This document shows, one piece after another, positions 42,190-50,390 of a stretch of DNA of 51,966 nucleotides. This DNA is from an uncultured Clostridia bacterium (lineage in GTDB: Bacteria; Bacillota; Clostridia; TANB77; CAG-508): positions 1-51,966 of the forward strand of contig CAKOVS010000010.1 in assembly GCA_934122085.1 (NCBI GenBank), given 5' to 3'. Every line of letters begins with the position of its first letter. The stretch's first letter is position 1. Position numbers and translations under genes: made by a program. Below the pieces are notes generated by a model. That model was not told where the DNA came from, did no database searches, and worked only from the letters and a program-made list of their open reading frames with translations.

Positions 42190-43782
42190 ATGCAAAAAAA
42201 AGGATATGTAAGCTTCGTTTTACATGCACATCTTCCATTTATACATCACCCAGAAAGTGATGATTATTTAGAAGAATCTTGGTTATATGAAGCAATCTCA
42301 GAAACATATATACCATTATTACATAATTTTCAGAAATTAGTTGATGAAAAAGTTAAGTTTAGAATCACAATGTCTATGACCCCTCCTCTACTTTCTATGC
42401 TTGATAATAAATTACTTCAAAAAAAATATATTCATTATCTAGAGCAATTAATTGAATTATCTGAAAAAGAAATAAAAAGAACTGAAGGAAATGAAAGAGT
42501 TAATAGATTATCACATTATTATTATGATAGATACACATCTGATTTACATTTCTTCAAAGATGAATGTAATTGTAATTTAATTGAAAAATTTAAATATTTT
42601 CAAGATATTGGAGTTCTAGAAATAATTACATGTGGTGCAACACATGGTTATTTTCCTATATTATATGTTACTGAAGAAACTGTTAGAGCTCAAATCGCAG
42701 TTGGTGTTCAAACATACGAAAGATATTTTGGAAGAAAGCCTCGTGGAATTTGGCTTCCTGAATGTGGATATGTTCCAGAAGCAGACAAATATTTAAGAGA
42801 ATTTGGAATTGAATATGCAATAGTAGAATCACACGGTATTTTATATGCTGATCCAACACCTGTTTATGGTACTTGTGCACCTATAACATCTCCAGGAGGA
42901 TTAACTTGTTTTGGACGTGATATGACATCATCTCAACAAGTATGGAGTTCAATTGATGGATATCCTGGTGACTTCAATTATAGAGAATTTTATAGAGATA
43001 TTGGTTATGAAGCTGATTATGATTATATAAAACCATATATTGCTCATAATGGTGTTCGTGTTCATACAGGAATTCGTTATTATAGAATTACAGGAAAAAC
43101 TGAACAAAAAGATATTTATGATATTCAATGGGCTAAAGATTCTGCTGAAAGACAAGCAGGTCATTTCTTAAATTCTCGTACAGAACAAATTGAAAATGCA
43201 TCAAAATATATGAATGTTCCCCCTATTATTTTATGTCCTTATGATGCAGAATTGTATGGTCATTGGTGGTATGAAGGTCCATATTGGTTATATATTTTAT
43301 TTAAAAAGATTTATTATGATGAATGTAATTTTGAATTAATTACACCATCTGAATATATTGATAAATATCCTAACATACAAGTATGTACACCTTGTCGTTC
43401 AAGTTGGGGTGCTAATGGATATAGTGGTGTATGGCTTAACCCTACAAATGATTATGCACATCGTCATCTTCATAAAGCCGGAAATAGAATGGTTGAACTT
43501 GCAACTTTATATCCTAACGCTACTGGAATTCAAAAATTCGCATTAAATCAAGCTGCTAGAGAATTATTACTTGCTCAAAGTAGTGATTGGCTATTTATTA
43601 TAACAAATGGTACTATGGTTGATTATGCCAAAAAAAGAATTAATGATCATATTGGACGTTTTACAAAATTATATAATCAAATAAAAAATAATAAAATTGA
43701 CAAAATATTTTTAAAAGATATTGAGAAAAAAGATTGTATATTCCCTGATATTGATTACCATATTTATACAAAATTAAATTAG
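42190..43782 (+). CDS. GH57 1,4-alpha-glucan branching enzyme (DUF1957 type)
   Basis: The 530-aa protein begins GYVSFVLHAHLPFIHHPE, the usual GH57 opening. The probable nucleophile Glu is in RGIWLPECGYVPEADKYL near residue 190, and the acid/base Asp in LCPYDAELYGHWWYEGP near 355. The C-terminal DUF1957 helical domain contains NQAARELLLAQSSDWLFII. Such enzymes transfer alpha-1,4 chains to alpha-1,6 branches in glycogen. AAGGAG precedes the ATG. With the GT4 and GH15 genes it could complete glycogen synthesis and breakdown. Confidence 0.92.
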   Translation: MQKKGYVSFVLHAHLPFIHHPESDDYLEESWLYEAISETYIPLLHNFQKLVDEKVKFRITMSMTPPLLSMLDNKLLQKKYIHYLEQLIELSEKEIKRTEGNERVNRLSHYYYDRYTSDLHFFKDECNCNLIEKFKYFQDIGVLEIITCGATHGYFPILYVTEETVRAQIAVGVQTYERYFGRKPRGIWLPECGYVPEADKYLREFGIEYAIVESHGILYADPTPVYGTCAPITSPGGLTCFGRDMTSSQQVWSSIDGYPGDFNYREFYRDIGYEADYDYIKPYIAHNGVRVHTGIRYYRITGKTEQKDIYDIQWAKDSAERQAGHFLNSRTEQIENASKYMNVPPIILCPYDAELYGHWWYEGPYWLYILFKKIYYDECNFELITPSEYIDKYPNIQVCTPCRSSWGANGYSGVWLNPTNDYAHRHLHKAGNRMVELATLYPNATGIQKFALNQAARELLLAQSSDWLFIITNGTMVDYAKKRINDHIGRFTKLYNQIKNNKIDKIFLKDIEKKDCIFPDIDYHIYTKLN

Positions 43783-43789
43783 TTCTTAA

Positions 43790-43816
43790 ACATAGAGTAT
43801 TAACTCTATGTTTTTT
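43790..43816 (+). terminator. Terminator after GH57
   Basis: ACATAGAGT and ACTCTATGT form a perfect 9-bp stem with loop ATTA, then TTTTT. Confidence 0.88.
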
Positions 43817-43882
43817 CCATTCTCTATTTTTCAATTTTATCAACTAACTATACAAAGTCCAAGTTTCATTTTTTTATTTTTT

Positions 43883-43912
43883 GAATATTATATCTTAGTT
43901 ATTGTATAAACT
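43883..43912 (+). promoter_or_regulatory. Candidate sigma-E promoter of ytxC
   Basis: GAATATT (43883-43889) matches the sigma-E -35 KMATATT fully, and TATAAACT (43905-43912) matches six of eight positions of CATACAHT at 15-bp spacing. Tentative. Confidence 0.35.
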
Positions 43913-43962
43913 TTATTTTTTCGTAAATACTATACAAAGAAAAAATGAGAAAGGATTGTGTG

Positions 43963-44826
43963 ATGAGTTCATTATGTATAAAAACTAATAATGATGAGAT
44001 TTTAAAATACCTACAAAACGAATTCAAAGATTTTAATATGTTAAATGTATCATTTTCTTCTAATGAATTCAAAAATTATAAAAATGTAATAATTCATTAT
44101 AAAGGAACTGATACTGAACTTTTCTACACAAAACTTGCAACAATTCTAAGTTACCTTGTAATTGAATATTTTGAAAATTCTATCATAAAAACAATTTTAA
44201 TTTCTAATTATTTTTACTTTGATAATTATGAAATCGAAAAAATTTTAAAATTATGTGAAGAAAATATTTGTGATGATTATGAATTTTCTTTTCAAAGTAG
44301 AGAAATGTTATTATTTGATGCTTTTTTTGATTATATATCTCAAAATAAAACTATTATTTTAACTGGTTTCATAAATTTTAGGTTGACAGCATATAGAACC
44401 TTATTAAATGAGTTAGTTGATTTTTCTGTTGAAGAATATATAATTGAAAAAGAATATTTAGAATTCATTTCATTATTAAAATTATATGTTAATTCTCAAT
44501 TACCTATAACTTCTATTATCCATTTAGTTTCTTCAAATTTAGGAATATTATTGCTAGATGAAAATCTTAATATTATTGAATTAGACAAAAACAATCTAAA
44601 TACAAAATATTTATCAGACATTAGTTTTTCAGATAATGATTATGTATTAAATACTTTATTAAACCTATTACCTAGAAAATTATATTTGCATCTTGCTAAT
44701 AATTCTCCTGAAAATTTTGAATTTATAAATACTATAAAATTAGTTTTTGAAAATAGAATTGAAATTTGTACAGATTGTGATATTTGTAATTTATATAGTA
44801 AAAGAATAACAACTTCTAAAACATAA
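43963..44826 (+). CDS. ytxC: YtxC-family sporulation protein
   Basis: The 287-aa protein resembles the YtxC-like family: short N-terminal beta region (SSLCIKTNN), EYFENSIIKTILISNYFYFD, and the conserved block ILTGFINFRLTAYRTLLNELVDFSVEEYIIEKEYLEFISLLKLYV. The final residues include CTDCDIC. Start 43963 is favoured by AAAGGA seven nt before it. Function is not established; the family is found in spore formers. Neighbours gpr and spoIVF support that. Confidence 0.82.
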   Translation: MSSLCIKTNNDEILKYLQNEFKDFNMLNVSFSSNEFKNYKNVIIHYKGTDTELFYTKLATILSYLVIEYFENSIIKTILISNYFYFDNYEIEKILKLCEENICDDYEFSFQSREMLLFDAFFDYISQNKTIILTGFINFRLTAYRTLLNELVDFSVEEYIIEKEYLEFISLLKLYVNSQLPITSIIHLVSSNLGILLLDENLNIIELDKNNLNTKYLSDISFSDNDYVLNTLLNLLPRKLYLHLANNSPENFEFINTIKLVFENRIEICTDCDICNLYSKRITTSKT

Positions 44827-44844
44827 TAGAAGCTGTTATTTTTT
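44805..44844 (+). terminator. ytxC terminator overlapping the gene end
   Basis: AATAACAACTTCT (44805-44817) pairs with AGAAGCTGTTATT (44828-44840) with one mismatch, then TTTT. The left arm is inside the last codons of ytxC. Confidence 0.75.
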
Positions 44845-44852
44845 CTCATAAC

Positions 44853-45785
44853 TTAGACTGCAAAGTTTATTCCTCTAGCAACAATATCTTTCATATTTTC
44901 AATTAAGTCATCAATTTCTTTTGGTGTTACTATCATATTGTATTCTCCTACATTTAAAGCTTCTTTTACTTCTTCATATTTATCATCTTGTTGTAATTTA
45001 TTAAGATATTCATTAGATTTTGCTTTTTCTTGAAGTCTATCTATAAAAATATCTATCCCGTCAGATACAAGTGTTGCTAATTCTACAACAGTAGGAATAC
45101 CTATTGAAATTACAGGAATGCCTAAAGTCTTTTCACTAATTTCTTGTCTAGTATTCCCTACACCTGCGCCAGGTACTATTCCTGTATCTGAAATTTGGAT
45201 TGTACTACTAATTCTATCTATACTTCTTGAAGCAAGTGCATCAATTACTATCAATAGTTTAGGTTTAATATTTTCAACAATACCTTTTAATATTTCAACT
45301 GTTTCAATTCCTGTTGTTCCTAATACTCCTGGTGCAATTGCACTAACAGGTCTTGTTCCTTCTTCAACATATTGTGGTAAATATTTTATAAGATGTCTTG
45401 TTACATCTATTTCATTTATAACCTTTGGTCCAAGTGCATCTGGTGTTACATATATATTTCCAAGTCCAACTATTAATATATCTTCTTGATTATTCACATG
45501 AATATTTAATATTTCTTTTAATTCTCTTGATAATACTTCTGAAATTTTTTGTATTTCATCATCATCTGCAACTTTTAATCCTTTTACATCTATTGTTATA
45601 TAATTTCCAATTGGCTTTCCAATTGCTTCTTCTCCATTTTCATTTGTTATTTTTACTTTGGAAAGTTTAATCTTTTCATTTATTTCCTCTTCTGTACTTT
45701 CAACACCATCAATTTCATTAAGTTTATTTACTTTTTTATAGATATCTCTTCTTTCTAAGGCTAAATCTGTTCTAAAATTATACAT
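44853..45785 (-). CDS. gpr: Germination protease GPR
   Basis: GPR degrades small acid-soluble spore proteins early in germination and is made as a zymogen in the forespore. The 310-aa protein starts MYNFRTDLALERRDI and shows VGLGNIYVTPDALGPKVI, VSAIAPGVLGTTGIET, LIVIDALASRS and IPGAGVGNTRQEIS, all typical of the A25 family with its aspartic-type DALAS site. Length is slightly shorter than the Bacillus enzyme. Confidence 0.96.
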   Translation of the reverse strand: MYNFRTDLALERRDIYKKVNKLNEIDGVESTEEEINEKIKLSKVKITNENGEEAIGKPIGNYITIDVKGLKVADDDEIQKISEVLSRELKEILNIHVNNQEDILIVGLGNIYVTPDALGPKVINEIDVTRHLIKYLPQYVEEGTRPVSAIAPGVLGTTGIETVEILKGIVENIKPKLLIVIDALASRSIDRISSTIQISDTGIVPGAGVGNTRQEISEKTLGIPVISIGIPTVVELATLVSDGIDIFIDRLQEKAKSNEYLNKLQQDDKYEEVKEALNVGEYNMIVTPKEIDDLIENMKDIVARGINFAV

Positions 45786-45824
45786 AATTATCCTTTCTAA
45801 TGCCTACAAAAAGCATTTTATCTT

Positions 45825-45853
45825 TAGTATTTCAATTTAAACATCATTTATTC
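45825..45853 (-). promoter_or_regulatory. Candidate sigma-G promoter of gpr
   Basis: Minus-strand GAATA (45853-45849) and AATACTA (45831-45825; six of seven matches to CATWHTA), spacer 17 bp. The -35 overlaps the spoIVFB stop codon. It resembles the spoVAC promoter. Confidence 0.4.
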
Positions 45854-46527
45854 ATTAAAACAGGTATCTCTTCTATTTTCTCTTGCTTTTGTACAATTTC
45901 ATACATTTTCATATCATTCTCAAATTTTTTGTTTTCTATAGTAGTAATAATCCATAATGTCATACAAATTAAGAAATATGCTATATTTTTTAAGTAGACT
46001 ATTGCAATGCTACAAACAAAAGTTAAGAATAGCATAGAAACATTTGATATTTCATTAATATACTTTTTAGATTTTTTATTTCCATATTTTATGTGTAATA
46101 TATATTTTAATATCCTTCCGCCATCAAGTGGATATATTGGCATTAAATTAAATAATAATATTAAAATATTTGAATATACTGCATCTTGTTTAGTTATAAA
46201 TATAGGATTTATGTATGAAAAAATTATAGCTAATATAAGGCTTACCATTGGTCCTGCTAATGCAACAAGAATTTTCTTTATTTCAAGTAAACTGCCATTT
46301 TTTATTTTTTTATTTATATCATTAGGATTTACATTAAACGAAATTGATAAACCATATGGTAATATTTCTAGTTTTTCTGGTTTTAATTTTAGAATCACCC
46401 CTACAGCTATATGTCCAAATTCATGTATTGCACAAAATACTAACATTGTTATATAAACATCAATTTGTTTTGTTAAGAAAAACAAAACTAAAAAAATAAG
46501 GATTTTCAAATCAATTCTTATTCTCAT
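45844..46527 (-). CDS. spoIVFB: Site-2 protease SpoIVFB (M50)
   Basis: SpoIVFB is the intramembrane zinc protease that cleaves pro-sigma-K in the mother cell. The 227-aa protein has the zinc motif AIHEFGHIAVG near residue 37 and the NLMPIYPLDGGRI second motif, with six or so membrane segments. The start at 46527 follows GGAGG. It lies directly downstream of the M23 gene, as in the spoIVFAB pair. Whether its substrate is pro-sigma-K here is unknown, as sigK is outside the window. Confidence 0.92.
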   Translation of the reverse strand: MRIRIDLKILIFLVLFFLTKQIDVYITMLVFCAIHEFGHIAVGVILKLKPEKLEILPYGLSISFNVNPNDINKKIKNGSLLEIKKILVALAGPMVSLILAIIFSYINPIFITKQDAVYSNILILLFNLMPIYPLDGGRILKYILHIKYGNKKSKKYINEISNVSMLFLTFVCSIAIVYLKNIAYFLICMTLWIITTIENKKFENDMKMYEIVQKQEKIEEIPVLMNK

Positions 46528-46594
46528 AATCTTCCTCCAAATCAAAGTAACATTTTATTTAATATTATTCATTTCATTTGGAATTATTCCTATT

Positions 46595-47599
46595 TTAAAA
46601 TTCAAGAATCAATTCTGGATCTATTAATCTATTTTGATATCTTATTTCAAAATGCAAATGTGGTCCTGTTGCATTTCCAGTTGCTCCAACTTCTGCTATT
46701 TCTTGCCCTTGCTGAACTATATCTCCTTCATTTACATATAGTTTACTACAATGTGCATATATAAAAATTGCATCACCATTTTGTATTTTTAGATGTTTTC
46801 CATAGTCACCTTTAGATGAATTTAGTACAATTGTTCCATCTGTTGCAGAAATTATTTTAGTACCTGTTGTTGCTGCTAAGTCAATTCCAGTGTGATTTTT
46901 AGGCACTGTAATTGTCGTTGGATTTCTTGGACCATATCTTGAACTTATTGTTCCATTTATAGGTTTTATTATATTAATATTTTCTTTTATAAAGTTTGCA
47001 TCTTGTTCCATTTGACTTAATTCAATAGTTTCTGACTTCTCTTGTTCAGTATTTTTTACTTCTGTTGTGCCTACAATATTTTGTTTTTGAATTTCTTCTA
47101 TTTCAGATGTTTCTCCTATTTGTAAATCAATGTCTTCTATAGCTCCTCCTATATTTTCATCATTATTTTGAATATCATTTATTGAAGTTTCTTCCTTATT
47201 TTCTGTGTTATCTGTTGATTCTGTAGTATTTTGTTCATTGCCGTTAATTTGAATATTTTGAAAAAGTTTTTCTATATTGCATTTTAAATTAGAATATATT
47301 TGTGAAAAATTTATATCTGTATTTAATATTTCTTTCGTTTTTTGTTTCATATCATTTGAAAATAAAGAGTTATTACTATTTATTAAATAAAATATTCCAT
47401 ACATAATTAAGCATATTAATATTTGTGTTAATACTTTTCTTTTTAGTGTTCTTTTCTTATTTGTTCTTTCTTTTATATTCTTTTTACTTGATTGAATATT
47501 ATCTTCATTTTTTATATTATTATAATCTCTATTTAATGTATTATAATATTTTTCTTCTGCTCTTCTTATTCTTTCTTCAACAGATATAGTTTTTTCCAT
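46595..47599 (-). CDS. spoIVFA: M23 peptidase-like protein, probable SpoIVFA
   Basis: The 334-aa protein has a charged cytoplasmic N-terminus (about 1-55), one membrane helix (VLTQILICLIMYGIFYLI), an acidic Glu/Thr/Asn linker and a C-terminal LytM domain. SpoIVFA inhibits SpoIVFB until signalled and is cleaved by SpoIVB. Zinc ligands seem intact: HTGIDLA, YAHCSKL and GPHLHFE. Bacillus SpoIVFA lacks activity, so this may be an active endopeptidase or a SpoIIQ-like protein; adjacency to spoIVFB favours SpoIVFA. The start at 47599 follows AAAGGA. Confidence 0.8.
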   Translation of the reverse strand: MEKTISVEERIRRAEEKYYNTLNRDYNNIKNEDNIQSSKKNIKERTNKKRTLKRKVLTQILICLIMYGIFYLINSNNSLFSNDMKQKTKEILNTDINFSQIYSNLKCNIEKLFQNIQINGNEQNTTESTDNTENKEETSINDIQNNDENIGGAIEDIDLQIGETSEIEEIQKQNIVGTTEVKNTEQEKSETIELSQMEQDANFIKENINIIKPINGTISSRYGPRNPTTITVPKNHTGIDLAATTGTKIISATDGTIVLNSSKGDYGKHLKIQNGDAIFIYAHCSKLYVNEGDIVQQGQEIAEVGATGNATGPHLHFEIRYQNRLIDPELILEF

Positions 47600-47666
47600 A
47601 ACAATTTTCCTTTCACATATCATTATTTTTAATTAATGTTATGCTAGTCTAAATATTTTTATGTTA

Positions 47667-48002
47667 TTATATGAAATTTACTATTAAACTGATTATAAAA
47701 AGTATAGTTACTACTAAACTATATTTTTTCAAAAATTTATTATTTATTTTTTGATTAGATAAATTTTTATTTTTTTGTTGTTCTATTTTTTTTACATAGT
47801 CATTTATAAGTATTTCTGCCTCTTTAAATATTATATCTTTAGATTTTCCTTTTTCTTGAATTTGATTTATACTATTTGTTTTGTTTATAACCTCTCTTGT
47901 TTTTATTTTTGAAGTTTCTTTAAATATAATTATGGCTTCTTCAACCATATTTGATGGCAAGTTTTTTAAAACTACCATGTTTTTCATTTTGCTAGTTTCC
48001 AT
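47667..48002 (-). CDS. Tail-anchored hypothetical protein
   Basis: Unrecognised. The product of about 111 aa is charged and helical with a single C-terminal membrane helix (KYSLVVTILFIISLIVNFI), suggesting a tail-anchored topology. The start is uncertain: ATG at 48002 and GTG at 48017 both lack a clear ribosome site, and ATG at 47987 has a weak GGAAA. It is 68 bp upstream of spoIVFA. Confidence 0.5.
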   Translation of the reverse strand: METSKMKNMVVLKNLPSNMVEEAIIIFKETSKIKTREVINKTNSINQIQEKGKSKDIIFKEAEILINDYVKKIEQQKNKNLSNQKINNKFLKKYSLVVTILFIISLIVNFI

Positions 48003-48137
48003 ATTAATTTTTTTCACAATAATTATAATTCACTATCTTTTTATATTGTGCATTATCTTTATTGAATTCTCTCCTTTCTTTGGAAATTACTATATATTCT
48101 AATTTTTTCCAAGTAAAGGTATTTTATTCAATATTTT

Positions 48138-48728
48138 CTAATAATTATAATTAAGATCTTTTTCTTTTGCTTGTACACATCTTCTATATTCTGGCTCATT
48201 TTCTACACATGTTATAAGTGTTAATATGTTTTCTTCTGTATTTTTTAATATTTCTACATCTGTGTCTTTTATTATTTTGTTTTTTACAACTTCATATATT
48301 CTTTCTGTTTTATTATATTTATATATAATTTCATCTCCTTCTTTTAATTCTTTTAATTTTGAAAAATAATTTACTTCATATCCTCTATTATGTGCTGCTA
48401 ATCCTATATTTCCATATTCTAATTGTGTTTCTTTAAAATGCCCTACATATTTATTTAATGTTTCTTTATCTGTTCCATTTTGTATGTTGGCTGTTAAATT
48501 TATACTTGGAATTTGAATTTGCCATATTTCATTTTTCATATATATAGTTTCATTTATATCATTTTCAACTTTGGGCAATTTGGTATTAAACATTTCTATG
48601 CCAATTTCTGTATTAGTTTCTAATCTTTTTTGAAATTTATATATAAAAACTTGAATAGAAATAAATAATATTATGAATACTATGAATAAAATTTGACTCC
48701 AAATATTTCTATTATTTTTTTCTTTCAC
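48138..48728 (-). CDS. Sortase-family transpeptidase
   Basis: The 196-aa protein has an N-terminal membrane anchor (ILFIVFIILFISIQVFIYKF), a beta-barrel with the catalytic His in GLAAHNRGY near residue 113, Cys in TLITCVENEPEYRRCVQA near 173 with the following Arg. These are the sortase triad residues. It cleaves sorting signals and attaches proteins to the wall or to each other. The class is uncertain (D-like by TLxTC). The Big_2 protein encoded nearby ends without an LPXTG tail, so its substrate lies elsewhere. Confidence 0.88.
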   Translation of the reverse strand: MKEKNNRNIWSQILFIVFIILFISIQVFIYKFQKRLETNTEIGIEMFNTKLPKVENDINETIYMKNEIWQIQIPSINLTANIQNGTDKETLNKYVGHFKETQLEYGNIGLAAHNRGYEVNYFSKLKELKEGDEIIYKYNKTERIYEVVKNKIIKDTDVEILKNTEENILTLITCVENEPEYRRCVQAKEKDLNYNY

Positions 48729-48820
48729 TTATTACACCTCTTATTAAATTATTTGATTAATTAATTTTTTCGAAAAAATATAATTGATTTTAAAATTTTT
48801 TAGATTTGAACTCTATAAAT

Positions 48821-48849
48821 ATGTTAACATTATATTATGCTATTGTCAA
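48821..48849 (-). promoter_or_regulatory. Sortase promoter
   Basis: Minus-strand TTGACA (48849-48844) and TAACAT (48826-48821), 17-bp spacer; about 95 bp before the sortase ATG. Confidence 0.6.
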
Positions 48850-48906
48850 GAAATTTTCATCTTCAGGTTTCGACAACTTTTTTACTATAAATTATGGAAC
48901 ACGTAC

Positions 48907-48949
48907 AGAAAGTTCTCCTACAAGGAGAACTTTCCTACTATATAAAAAG
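48907..48949. repeat. Terminator-adjacent hairpin, family member C
   Basis: AGAAAGTTCTCCT pairs with AGGAGAACTTTC.T (48907-48936); beyond it CTACTATATAAAAA is the shared flank with members A and B. As in A and B, it starts at the T-run of a terminator. Confidence 0.6.
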
Positions 48950-48983
48950 AACTCAAATCTTAGATAATTCTAAAATTTGAGTT
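48943..48983 (-). terminator. Terminator after the Cys-rich surface protein
   Basis: Minus-strand AACTCAAATTTTAGA pairs with TCTAAGATTTGAGTT around a 4-nt loop with one mismatch, followed by CTTTTTATATA. Confidence 0.85.
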
Positions 48984-48992
48984 TTTTATTAA

Positions 48993-49730
48993 TTAATAAC
49001 TATGCGTTCCTATTCCATATTTATGTCCTGTTGGTTTCTTTGTTTCTGAAAAAGTTTTATAGTTACACTTTGTACATTGTTTTCCAGCGGCTTCTGGAGT
49101 TACACATGTTTGAGTTTCATTTACATCTTTAAGTGTATGTGCTTCTATAGTTTCAGTGCCACATACTGAGCAAGTTAATCTATGTGTTCCATCATGCATA
49201 TCTTCAATTTTACTATATTGATGCCCTAATGCTGCAAGTGATGAAGTATCTTCATAATGACAATTTCTACATTCTCTTCTAAGATATCCACTTTGTGTAC
49301 ATGTTGGCTCTGATCCCATCTCATACCCATCGCCATTTTTAATCCATTCATGTGTTACAGGATCTTCATATCCACCACCTAACCATTCATGTGAATGAGT
49401 TCCTTTTTTCCAATTACAACTAGTACAATATTCATCGTAATAACATACCTCATAATTATTTCTAAGATATTCTTTAATTTTCTTATTATGTGATGACTTA
49501 TCAAAAACATTACCGCAATTGTTACAATACTCCCAGTGATCATTTTCATCAAAACGTGTTTCTGTCCTCCAACTCTTACAGCTTGGACACGTCCAAGACA
49601 TATAATTCTGTTCTTCTCCTCCAAATGTTTCAATGTTCTTTTTTCTCACTCTAAATCCTTCTATTAATACTAATATTATTATTAAAGCTATTATAATACT
49701 AATTAATATTATTTTATTTTTTCTTTTCAT
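48993..49730 (-). CDS. Membrane-anchored Cys/His-rich protein
   Basis: The 245-aa protein has a single N-terminal anchor (IILISIIIALIIILVLIEGF) and an outside part with many CxxC pairs: CPSC, CNNC, CTSC, CRNC, CSVCG and CTKC, with a regularly spaced His (GHQYS, AHTLK, GHKYG). This resembles short cysteine/histidine repeat modules of clostridial surface proteins with zinc-ribbon-like knuckles. Metal binding is likely, function unknown. It follows the Big_2 gene by 18 bp, with GGTGA before its ATG, and is probably co-transcribed. Confidence 0.75.
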   Translation of the reverse strand: MKRKNKIILISIIIALIIILVLIEGFRVRKKNIETFGGEEQNYMSWTCPSCKSWRTETRFDENDHWEYCNNCGNVFDKSSHNKKIKEYLRNNYEVCYYDEYCTSCNWKKGTHSHEWLGGGYEDPVTHEWIKNGDGYEMGSEPTCTQSGYLRRECRNCHYEDTSSLAALGHQYSKIEDMHDGTHRLTCSVCGTETIEAHTLKDVNETQTCVTPEAAGKQCTKCNYKTFSETKKPTGHKYGIGTHSY

Positions 49731-49748
49731 TAAAAATCACCCCACTCT

Positions 49749-50390
49749 CTATTTTGCAACAATATTATAAGCTTCTTTTCCAGCTATTTGTTGTAACTTA
49801 TATGTACTTTTTAGACAAACCACTGGTCTAAATCCGAAGAAATTATCATTATTACAGTTTTTGGTATTTAAACATCCTACATATAACATACTTTTACCAC
49901 TTTCAGCAGAAGGTGAAGCCAACCAATAGCCATTATAATCTTCTTTATCACTTGCTTCTGGGTAATATAATGAATCTTTAGATGTTGAGGCTACTGCCGT
50001 TGTAGTTTGGGAGCCATAACTTTCGCCAATATAATATCCATATGAGTTTGTACCATAATACAACTTATTATGTTCTTCAAATGAATTCCAGCTTGCAACA
50101 TACATTTCTAATGTTGGTCCTGCTATAGCAAATTCAGCATATGTATCATTTCCATAATATCCATTCCATTTACTTGTATCCATCATATAACCTGTATAAC
50201 CTGAATTACTATTGTTTTTATCCATTGTTATATTTAGCCATTTTTTTGCAGTTGAATTTATATCACTTTGTAATCCCGAATAACTGCTAGTCGCCTTTGC
50301 TAGTGAAACTGAATAATGCTTGTCTCCAGAATTGGTTCCCCATTCATTTCCCCATTCTAGCCATACTTCTCCCCAACCGAAAAATACCAC
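49749..50390 (-). pseudogene. C-terminal part of the Big_2 surface protein, out of frame
   Basis: This 213-codon frame has no credible ribosome site; it opens at a GTG inside the preceding frame. Its sequence continues the domain begun upstream: GWGEVWLEWGNEWGTNSGDKHYSVSLAK, AEFAIAGPTLEMYVASWNS, GYWLASPSAE and GFRPVVCLKS, a block typical of the C-terminal domain of clostridial Ig-like surface proteins. Dropping one base in the homopolymer at 50380-50384 would join the two frames as IVKNGGIFGWGEVW. Either a real frameshift, programmed slippage or a sequencing/assembly error. Confidence 0.75.

Noticed and set aside
45785..45843. Short AATGC/GCATT hairpin after spoIVFB as a terminator
   Set aside because: The stem is only about five pairs with no T-run.
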